The notes beneath the pieces are model-generated. The model made no database searches. It saw only the letters and a list, made by a program, of their open reading frames with translations, and was not told the DNA's origin. Source: an uncultured Eggerthella sp. (GTDB taxonomy: Bacteria; Actinomycetota; Coriobacteriia; Coriobacteriales; Eggerthellaceae). From it: 64,000 nucleotides of DNA. Each line of letters begins with the position of its first letter. Position 1 is the first letter of the stretch. The stretch covers positions 1-64,000 of the forward strand of contig CAJKUH010000001.1 of assembly GCA_905203045.1 (NCBI GenBank). Reading direction: 5' to 3'. This document shows positions 51,843-58,740 of the stretch, piece after piece. A program made the translations under genes and the position numbers.

Positions 51843-53420
51843 ATGGATATCGACCAGACATGGACAGATTTGATGCAGCAGCTCAAATCGTATCCGACCA
51901 TCAACGCATCGCAAATCGATGCGTTCTTCTCGCGCGTCCAAATTCAGGCGGCAAGCCCCGGCTTCATCATGCTGACCTCGGACAACGCCTTCATCAAGGA
52001 TTGGATCGAAAAGCATTACCTGAAAGACATCCAGCAAGCCTTAAACGAACTGTACGGCGTTGACTTCCAGGTGCTTATCGAGGTTGACCCGACAGCGGCA
52101 GCCGCCGCGCCGGCCCAAGCACCAGCGGCAACACCCGCGCCTGCAACACCCGCGCCCCAGCCCGCATCGGCTGCGCCTGCTCCAGTTCAACCGGTTGCAG
52201 CGCCCGCACCAGCGCCCGTTGCAACGCCTGCTCCGCAGCCCACAGCTGCACCGGCAAATGTCCCCGCGTTGCCGGTGCCGGCACCAGCAACGACCGCTGC
52301 GCAGCCGGAAGAGACGCAAACGGCAAGCGAACAGGAAAGTGAAGGACAGGCAGCCGAGCCCGTTGGCGAAGCGGCACTCACCTTCGACTCGTTCGTTATC
52401 GGCGAGTCAAACCGCATGGCCTACAACATGGCCGTCGAGGTTGCCGACCGTCCCGGCGCCTCCGAGCTGAACCCCCTGTTCATCTACGGACGCTCCGGCG
52501 TGGGCAAAACCCATCTGATGTGCGCTATCCAAAACTACATACGCGAAACCCGTCCCGAGCTCAACGTTTGCTACATCGACTCGATGGAGCTGGTAAACCG
52601 CTATTCCGACGCCGCAATAGAAAAAAGTGTGGACAAGCAGAGTTTCAAGAACTTCGAAGGGTTCTTCCAGCAGGCAGACGTGCTGCTTATCGACGACATC
52701 CAGGGGCTGCAGAGCAAACCGGGCACGCTGAACGCGCTCTTCCGCATCTTCAATTCGATGATCCCGAAGGGCAAGCAGTTCGTGTTCTCCGCCGACCGCG
52801 CACCCAAGAACATCGACCTGGACGAACGCTACGTCTCCCGATTCAACTCCGGCGCGACGATCGACATCCAGCCGCCCGACGACGAAACGAAGCGCAACAT
52901 CATAAAAAGCCTGATTCGCCACTATCAAAGCAGGGAAAACACCCCGTTCAACTTCACCGACGGCGTGCTCGACTACATTGTCGACAATTCAAGCTCAAAC
53001 ATCCGCGAGCTGAAGAGCGCCATCACCAACGTGATTTTCGCCATGAAGATGAACGAGGACCATACCCTTTCGGAATCGCAGGTAAAGGAGCTGCTGGGCA
53101 ACCATTTCATTGGCGGCGGGAAGAAGCGCATCACCATCGAGATGATTCAAGCCGCCGTAGAGGACTTCTACGGGATAAGCCATCAGGACATCATCGGAAA
53201 GGGCCGCGCCCGTAAGATCGTGCGTCCCCGTCAGGTGGCTATTTACTTGTGCCGCGACCTTTCGGAAACCACACTGAGCAACATCGGCAAGGCGTTCAAC
53301 CGCGACCACACCACAGTGCTCCATTCCTGCGAGCTTATCTCCAACCAGCTTCAGGAAGACAGGAACCTGCGTGAGGAATTGGAAGCAGTACGGGAGAAAA
53401 TCCGTATCCAGCAGTACTGA
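51843..53420 (+). CDS. dnaA: Chromosomal replication initiator DnaA
   Basis: DnaA binds DnaA boxes and trios, melts the origin and helps load helicase. The 525-residue protein has domain I (1-80), an extreme domain II linker of about 95 residues made of Ala, Pro, Gln and Thr (83-175), the AAA+ domain III with Walker A GRSGVGKT (216-223) and Walker B LLIDDIQ, and the DNA-binding domain IV with the signature FNRDHTTVLHSCE. It lies between the two origin lobes. The ribosome site before the ATG is poor. Confidence 0.97.
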   Translation: MDIDQTWTDLMQQLKSYPTINASQIDAFFSRVQIQAASPGFIMLTSDNAFIKDWIEKHYLKDIQQALNELYGVDFQVLIEVDPTAAAAAPAQAPAATPAPATPAPQPASAAPAPVQPVAAPAPAPVATPAPQPTAAPANVPALPVPAPATTAAQPEETQTASEQESEGQAAEPVGEAALTFDSFVIGESNRMAYNMAVEVADRPGASELNPLFIYGRSGVGKTHLMCAIQNYIRETRPELNVCYIDSMELVNRYSDAAIEKSVDKQSFKNFEGFFQQADVLLIDDIQGLQSKPGTLNALFRIFNSMIPKGKQFVFSADRAPKNIDLDERYVSRFNSGATIDIQPPDDETKRNIIKSLIRHYQSRENTPFNFTDGVLDYIVDNSSSNIRELKSAITNVIFAMKMNEDHTLSESQVKELLGNHFIGGGKKRITIEMIQAAVEDFYGISHQDIIGKGRARKIVRPRQVAIYLCRDLSETTLSNIGKAFNRDHTTVLHSCELISNQLQEDRNLREELEAVREKIRIQQY

Positions 53421-53426
53421 TTACCC

Positions 53427-53610
53427 TGTTGATAACCAGGGGATGAACGTGGGGATTACCGCACGAATCGGTGGAAGAAGTTATCAACAGGTTTTCCCTG
53501 TGGATAACGGGTATGGTTTTCCACAGGGTTATCGGTACCCTTTTATCGGCTTTCATCAGGCAAAAGAGAAGTTATCAACATATCAACCGCTATTACTACT
53601 TCTACTATTA
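53427..53610. other. oriC lobe II: DnaA boxes and basal unwinding system
   Basis: DnaA boxes lie at 53427-53435 (inverted), 53481-53489, 53499-53507 (inverted, full TTATCCACA), 53517-53525 (TTTTCCACA) and 53572-53580 (TTATCAACA). The last is followed by a partial box TATCAACC, a short GC step, then seven consecutive triplets at 53590-53610 (CTA, TTA, CTA, CTT, CTA, CTA, TTA). On the complement these read 3'-GAT/AAT/GAA-5', the DnaA-trio pattern of Bacillus. An AT-rich stretch to 53640 follows. This is the likely unwinding site. Confidence 0.88.
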
Positions 53611-53649
53611 GTTATTAAATAAAGAGAAAAGAAGAAATAAAAGGAGAGG

Positions 53650-53688
53650 AAAACCCAACGTGCATATCTTCCCTAGCCGTTGGGTTTT
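53650..53688 (+). terminator. Hairpin between origin lobe II and dnaN
   Basis: AAAACCCAACG pairs with CGTTGGGTTTT around a 17-base loop and ends in T residues. It would stop dnaA read-through before dnaN, keeping transcription of the two separate. Confidence 0.7.
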
Positions 53689-53743
53689 CGCTTGGCAGGA
53701 ACAGGTATCATAGCCAAGCAAGAAACGAAGAACAGGAGCCGCA

Positions 53744-54841
53744 ATGAAATTCAGCGTCAATCAGTCAGAGCTTCAGAATGCCCTATCGGTTGTGGTGAAA
53801 GGCTCTTCCTCTCGTTCAACGCTTTCCATCCTTGCCGGCGTTTACCTGAAAGCGGAAGATGGGCGCATCACCCTTCAGACCACCAACCTTGAGCTTTCCA
53901 TCAAGGTCACATGTTTCGCTATGGTGGAAGAGCCGGGCGAAACGGTGGTTCCTGCCAAGCTCTTCGGCGACATCATCAAGAACCTGCCTGATATGGCAGT
54001 ACGTGTCGAAGCCGATGAAACCACGGCAACCGTGTTCTGCGACAGCACCACGTTTTCCCTTAAAGCACTCAACCCGCTCGACTTCCCCGCTTTCCCTGAA
54101 ATCGAGGCGGACCAGGAGGCATCGTTCCCGTTCAACGCATTTGCGTCAATGGTCAAGCGCACCGCTAAGGTGGTGTCTCACGACGAAACGCGCATTGTGC
54201 TCACGGGCGTGTTGGTTTCCTGCGTAGGCTCTACGTTGAAGATGGTTGCTACCGACTCATACCGTCTTGCGGTGTCGGAAACGGAGCTCGACAATCCCTG
54301 CCCCGAGGAATTCGAGGCGGTCATTGCCGGTTCGTTCCTCCAGGACATCGCTTCGCTCCCTCAGTCGAGCGATCCCATCACGCTGGCGCTGAACGACAAC
54401 CAGATCGTGGTTACGTATCGCGACACCACCTTCATCAACCGCCGCATTGAGGGGACCTTCCCCAACTACAAGCAGCTTATTGCTGAAGGCCACACCACGC
54501 GCGCAACGCTTTCCACGCATGCCCTTACCGATGCGGTGCGCCGCGTTTCGCTGCTGAGCAACAAGGTTTCGCCGGTTCAGGTGCGTGTTGATGCGGATTC
54601 GGGCGTGGTTACCCTGCTTACCAATTCCCAGGACATCGGCAACGCTCAGGAAAACCTCATTTGCGAAGTGGACGGTGAGTCGGTCGACATCGCCTTCAAC
54701 TTCTCGTTCATGCTCGATGGTCTGAACTCCATTGATACCGACGCGGTGCATCTTGATCTGTTCGGTCCCATGAAGCCGGGCATTCTTCGCGCCGCCGAAG
54801 GGGAGAACTTCCTGTATCTCATCATGCCCGTCCGCGTGTAG
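53744..54841 (+). CDS. dnaN: DNA polymerase III beta sliding clamp
   Basis: DnaN is the dimeric ring that tethers the polymerase to DNA. The 365-residue protein has the three-domain clamp fold; visible marks are MKFSVNQSELQNALSVVVKGSSSRSTLSIL at the start, GTFPNYKQLI in the middle and the C-terminal NFLYLIMPVRV that forms the peptide-binding pocket. The start has an AGGAG-type site. A hairpin separates it from dnaA and it lies 18 bp from recF. Confidence 0.97.
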   Translation: MKFSVNQSELQNALSVVVKGSSSRSTLSILAGVYLKAEDGRITLQTTNLELSIKVTCFAMVEEPGETVVPAKLFGDIIKNLPDMAVRVEADETTATVFCDSTTFSLKALNPLDFPAFPEIEADQEASFPFNAFASMVKRTAKVVSHDETRIVLTGVLVSCVGSTLKMVATDSYRLAVSETELDNPCPEEFEAVIAGSFLQDIASLPQSSDPITLALNDNQIVVTYRDTTFINRRIEGTFPNYKQLIAEGHTTRATLSTHALTDAVRRVSLLSNKVSPVQVRVDADSGVVTLLTNSQDIGNAQENLICEVDGESVDIAFNFSFMLDGLNSIDTDAVHLDLFGPMKPGILRAAEGENFLYLIMPVRV

Positions 54842-54859
54842 GGTGCGGGCTGTTGCGCC

Positions 54860-55996
54860 ATGGGCCTTTCAATCGAACGCATTACCTGCCGCGACTTTCG
54901 CTCGTACGAACGGTTCGAGCTTGACGGCATCGGTGGGCTGACGCTGATCGTCGGTCCCAATGCGGTGGGAAAAACCAATCTTCTTGAGGGCATCCAGCTC
55001 ATTACGGCATGCTCGTCGTTTCGCAACCCTTCCCCTGGCCATTTGGTGCGAGACGGGCAGCAGGCGGGCATGTTCGCCGCTCGTCTTGTCGGAGACGGGC
55101 GCAGCCTCGAAACCGAGCTTCGTGTTTCACGTGAAACACGAAGCTTCTTCGTTAACGGCAAGAAGAAGCGCCCGCGCGATATTCGGGGAACGCTGCCGTC
55201 GGTGTTGTTCTCGCCGGAAGACTTGGAGCTTGCAAAGGGCTCGCAAGGGTACAAGCGCGCCCAGATCGACCTCTTGGGTGCACAGCTGAGTGCGAATTAC
55301 CATGCCGTGCGCAAGGACTACGAGAAAATCCTTCGACAGAAGAACCGCTACTTGAAGGAAAACGTGGCACCGCTCTATCTTCAGAGCATCAACGAAGTGG
55401 TTGCCTCCATCGGATCGCAGCTGTATCGTCTGCGCTGCGATCTGCTCAGTGCGCTTTCCCCCTACTTGAAGGAATGCTATGCGCAGATTTCTGGTGGCAA
55501 GGAAACGGTTGAAATTGCCTATGTTCCCTCTTGGCTTCGCAAGTCGTTCGACTTGGACCGAAAGCCTTGCCTTGAGCCGGCAAGCCGATCGGCGGCACAG
55601 GAATGCCTTGCTCAGGCAATGGAGCGTTCCGCCGTCAAGGAGCATGAGCGCCGCATGTCCCTCTTCGGCCCGCAGCTCGATATGATCGAGTTCTACCTTG
55701 ACGGGCGTAATGTCCAGCAATTTGCTTCGCAGGGTCAGCAGCGCACGTTGGTTCTGGCGTTCAAGATGGCGCAGGTTTCCCTGATTGCCGAGCGTTTGGG
55801 GCAAAATCCCGTGCTGCTGCTCGACGATGTGATGAGCGAGCTTGACTCCGCCCGCCGCGATGCCCTGCTTTCCCTGATTTCGGGGAACGTGCAGACGTTC
55901 GTTACGGCAACCAATGCGGAAGCCGTAAGCCCTGAACTTGCCGCAACGGCTCGCATTGTCCGGATCGGAGGCGAGCCGTATGGTGAAGTTCGATAA
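54860..55996 (+). CDS. recF: DNA replication and repair protein RecF
   Basis: RecF is an SMC-like ATPase that loads RecA at gaps. The 378-residue protein has Walker A VGPNAVGKTNLLEGI (about 34-48), signature SQGQQRTLVLAFKMA and Walker B VLLLDDVMSELD. At residues 88-93 the coding sequence carries parS site 6, read as VSRET; the dyad around it is 30 bp long. The C-terminus overlaps the next gene by 17 bp. Confidence 0.96.
   Translation: MGLSIERITCRDFRSYERFELDGIGGLTLIVGPNAVGKTNLLEGIQLITACSSFRNPSPGHLVRDGQQAGMFAARLVGDGRSLETELRVSRETRSFFVNGKKKRPRDIRGTLPSVLFSPEDLELAKGSQGYKRAQIDLLGAQLSANYHAVRKDYEKILRQKNRYLKENVAPLYLQSINEVVASIGSQLYRLRCDLLSALSPYLKECYAQISGGKETVEIAYVPSWLRKSFDLDRKPCLEPASRSAAQECLAQAMERSAVKEHERRMSLFGPQLDMIEFYLDGRNVQQFASQGQQRTLVLAFKMAQVSLIAERLGQNPVLLLDDVMSELDSARRDALLSLISGNVQTFVTATNAEAVSPELAATARIVRIGGEPYGEVR
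55123..55138. promoter_or_regulatory. parS site 6, inside recF
   Basis: Perfect TGTTTCACGTGAAACA; the dyad extends perfectly to 55116-55145 (30 bp) within coding sequence. Confidence 0.95.
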
Positions 55997-56570
55997 AGAC
56001 TGGGGTTCATCGCGTGACCCTCGTCGTTATATTGCGGCAATGAACGAGCGGAGCAATTCCCTGCGCCCCGTTTCAGGCTCCTTGGATGCTTTTGCCGCCA
56101 CCATGCCCGAGGAAATGCGCAAGCGTGTTTTGGTGCAGCGCAAAATCGAGAAGACGAATCAGCAGTTCGCCGCCTTGGTCGACCCGTTCATCTTGAAGCA
56201 CACCAATTCGGTTTACCTTTTGAAGAGCAAGGCGGTTCCCGATGCCTTCGACTTGGTGGTGTATCTGGACAACTCCACCTGCGCCGCCGAGCTGAACGCG
56301 CGCAGGGAGCTTTTGCGGTTCGAGTACCTTGATAAGTTCAAAGTGGTTATCGATGTGTTCGAAATCCGCATTTCGCGTGGCTCCTACAAGGACAAGCATC
56401 CCTTCGCAGACCAGAAGGCGAAGCCAGACACCCCTGAGGTGCCCGAGGTGAGCGATGCTGACCGCGCCAAAATCGAAGAGATGACTGCGGGCATAGAGGA
56501 CCCGCGTCTGAGGGCTTCGTTCCAACGCGCTATGACGGCTCAGAAGCGCCTGAATACTCATTCTTCGTGA
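55980..56570 (+). CDS. dciA: DciA-like helicase-loading protein (DUF721)
   Basis: I use the ATG at 55980, with GGAGG upstream and a 17-bp overlap with recF, giving 196 residues. The DUF721/DciA core is residues about 45-125 (MPEEMRKRVLVQRKIEKTNQQ, ELNARRELLRFEYLDKFK), followed by a variable C-terminal tail. DciA is the ancestral loader of the replicative helicase in bacteria without DnaC/DnaI; position between recF and gyrB is typical for actinobacteria. Assignment is from position plus a moderate sequence match. Confidence 0.8.
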   Translation: MVKFDKDWGSSRDPRRYIAAMNERSNSLRPVSGSLDAFAATMPEEMRKRVLVQRKIEKTNQQFAALVDPFILKHTNSVYLLKSKAVPDAFDLVVYLDNSTCAAELNARRELLRFEYLDKFKVVIDVFEIRISRGSYKDKHPFADQKAKPDTPEVPEVSDADRAKIEEMTAGIEDPRLRASFQRAMTAQKRLNTHSS

Positions 56571-56658
56571 AAAATGCCCAATACGGGTGCTTACAACCCC
56601 GTAGAAACGCTCTGAGTGCCCTCTGAAGGCTAATGAGCGCAAGGTATCCTGCCTGTTC

Positions 56659-56667
56659 TGCTATAAT
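56659..56667 (+). promoter_or_regulatory. gyrB: Extended -10 promoter for gyrB
   Basis: TGCTATAAT is an exact extended -10 element about 70 bp before the gyrB start. No good -35 is visible, which extended -10 promoters tolerate. Confidence 0.65.
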
Positions 56668-56737
56668 AAAAAGGTTAAAAATCCCCTCGGCATGTCCTGT
56701 CCAGGGCGTGTCAGACAGCAGAAAGAGGAGGAAATAC

Positions 56738-58672
56738 GTGGCTTCAGACGAATCCCACTACAGCGGCCAAGACATCCAGATCTTGGAGGGCCTCGAAGCG
56801 GTGCGCAAGCGCCCCGGCATGTACATCGGCTCTACTGGTCCGCGTGGCCTTCACCATCTGGTATACGAGGTTGTAGACAACGCGGTAGATGAAGCTCTGG
56901 CTGGGTACTGCGACCATATCGAGGTTACCATCCACGAGGACAACTCCATCACTGTTGTGGACAACGGCCGTGGCATTCCGGTGGACATCCACCCGAAGGA
57001 AAAGATCCCGACCGTAGAAGTGGTTCTTACCATTCTGCATGCGGGCGGCAAGTTCGGCGGCGAAGGCTACAAAGTTTCCGGCGGCCTGCATGGCGTAGGC
57101 GTTTCGGTAGTAAACGCCCTTTCCACCCAGGTGATCGTGCGCGTGCGCCGCGACGGCAAGGAGTACGAGATTTCCTTCGACCATGGCAAGACGAAGGAAA
57201 AGCTGCATGAGGTAGGCTCGGCCGAGCACAGCGGAACCACGGTTACGTTCTGGCCCGACCCGGAGATCTTCAGGGAAACCACCATCTACGAGTACGAAAC
57301 GCTTAAAACGCGCTTCCGCGAGATGGCCTTCCTGAACAAGGGTCTGAAGATCACGCTTTCCGACGAGCGCACGCCCGACGAGGACGGCAGGCCCCGTACC
57401 GAGGTCTTCCATGCTCAGGGCGGTTTGATCGACTTCGTCAACTTCCTGAACGACGGCAAGGAAACGCTTAACAAGCCCATCTACTTCGAGAACGAAACCG
57501 ACGACGGCATGGTGGAAGTTGCCATGCAATGGTCTTCCTCGTATTCGACGAATGGTGTGCTTTCGTTTGCCAACAACATCCATACCATCGACGGTGGTAC
57601 CCACCTCGACGGCTTCAAGCAGGGCGTTACGCGCACCATCAACGATTACGCGCGCGCAAAGGGCATCTTGAAGGACAAGGACAGCAGGCTTTCTGGCGAC
57701 GATACGCGCGAGGGCTTGGCTGCCGTGGTGTCGGTGAAGTTGCGCGATCCGCAGTTCGAAGGTCAGACGAAGGGCAAGCTGGGTAACACGGAAATCCGCG
57801 GCTTGGTGCAGGCTGCCGTTACCAAGGGCCTGGCCGAGTTCCTGGAGGAAAACCCCGCTCCGGCAAAGCGCATCATCAACAAGGCTTCCCAGGCTCTGAA
57901 GGCCCGCGAAGCAGCGCGCAAGGCGCGTGAGATGACGCGCCGCAAGGGCGTTCTGGATTCGTTCAGCCTTCCGGGCAAGCTTGCCGACTGCTCCAGCAGA
58001 AACCCTGCCGATTCCGAAATCTTCATTGTAGAGGGTGATTCCGCAGGTGGTTCGGCCAAACAGGCCCGTGACCGCAAATACCAGGCTATCATGCCCCTGC
58101 GTGGCAAGATCTTGAATGTCGAGCGCGCCGGTCTGCACCGCTCCCTTTCGTCCGATACCATTTCTTCGCTGATCACCGCTATCGGTACGAACATCGGTGA
58201 CGACTTCAACGCCGATGCCGCCCGTTACCATCGCATCATCATCATGACGGATGCCGATGTCGACGGCGCTCACATCCGCATCTTGCTGCTGACGTTCTTC
58301 TACCGTTACATGCCCGAGCTTATCGAGCGCGGCTATATCTACATTGCGCAGCCCCCGCTGTACGGCCTGAAGAAGAAAGGCAGCAAGAAGTTGGAGTACA
58401 TCTTCAACGACGATGCCCTGGCAGAGCGCTTGAAGGAGATCCCCGACCGCGACAGCATTTCGCTGCAGCGTTACAAGGGCTTGGGCGAAATGGACCCCGA
58501 GCAGCTGTGGGAAACCACCATGGAGCCTTCCACCCGTACCATGCTGCAGGTGAGCATCGAAGATGCTGCCGAGGCGGAACGCGTGGTAAGCGAATTGATG
58601 GGCGATCAGGTTGAGCCTCGCAAGGAGTTCATCCAGAAGCACGCACACGACGTGCGTTTCCTCGATTTCTAA
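56738..58672 (+). CDS. gyrB: DNA gyrase subunit B
   Basis: GyrB is the ATPase subunit of gyrase, which introduces negative supercoils. I use the GTG at 56738 with AGGAGG seven bases upstream, giving 644 residues. The GHKL ATPase domain has VDNAVDEALAGYCD, DNGRGIPV and GLHGVGVSVVNALS; the TOPRIM domain shows EGDSAGGSA and DADVDGAHIRILLL; the C-terminus has the RYKGLGEMDPEQLWETTM signature. The short TOPRIM insert is the actinobacterial and Gram-positive form. Confidence 0.97.
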   Translation: MASDESHYSGQDIQILEGLEAVRKRPGMYIGSTGPRGLHHLVYEVVDNAVDEALAGYCDHIEVTIHEDNSITVVDNGRGIPVDIHPKEKIPTVEVVLTILHAGGKFGGEGYKVSGGLHGVGVSVVNALSTQVIVRVRRDGKEYEISFDHGKTKEKLHEVGSAEHSGTTVTFWPDPEIFRETTIYEYETLKTRFREMAFLNKGLKITLSDERTPDEDGRPRTEVFHAQGGLIDFVNFLNDGKETLNKPIYFENETDDGMVEVAMQWSSSYSTNGVLSFANNIHTIDGGTHLDGFKQGVTRTINDYARAKGILKDKDSRLSGDDTREGLAAVVSVKLRDPQFEGQTKGKLGNTEIRGLVQAAVTKGLAEFLEENPAPAKRIINKASQALKAREAARKAREMTRRKGVLDSFSLPGKLADCSSRNPADSEIFIVEGDSAGGSAKQARDRKYQAIMPLRGKILNVERAGLHRSLSSDTISSLITAIGTNIGDDFNADAARYHRIIIMTDADVDGAHIRILLLTFFYRYMPELIERGYIYIAQPPLYGLKKKGSKKLEYIFNDDALAERLKEIPDRDSISLQRYKGLGEMDPEQLWETTMEPSTRTMLQVSIEDAAEAERVVSELMGDQVEPRKEFIQKHAHDVRFLDF

Positions 58673-58698
58673 CGGGTGCGGGGCCTTGCGCCCCGCAA

Positions 58699-58714
58699 CG
58701 TTTCACGTGAAACA
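58699..58714. promoter_or_regulatory. parS site 7, between gyrB and gyrA
   Basis: 15 of 16 bases match the consensus (first base C), in the 68-bp gyrB-gyrA gap. Confidence 0.88.
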
Positions 58715-58740
58715 TTCGAACAAAGACAGAAGGAGTCTTC

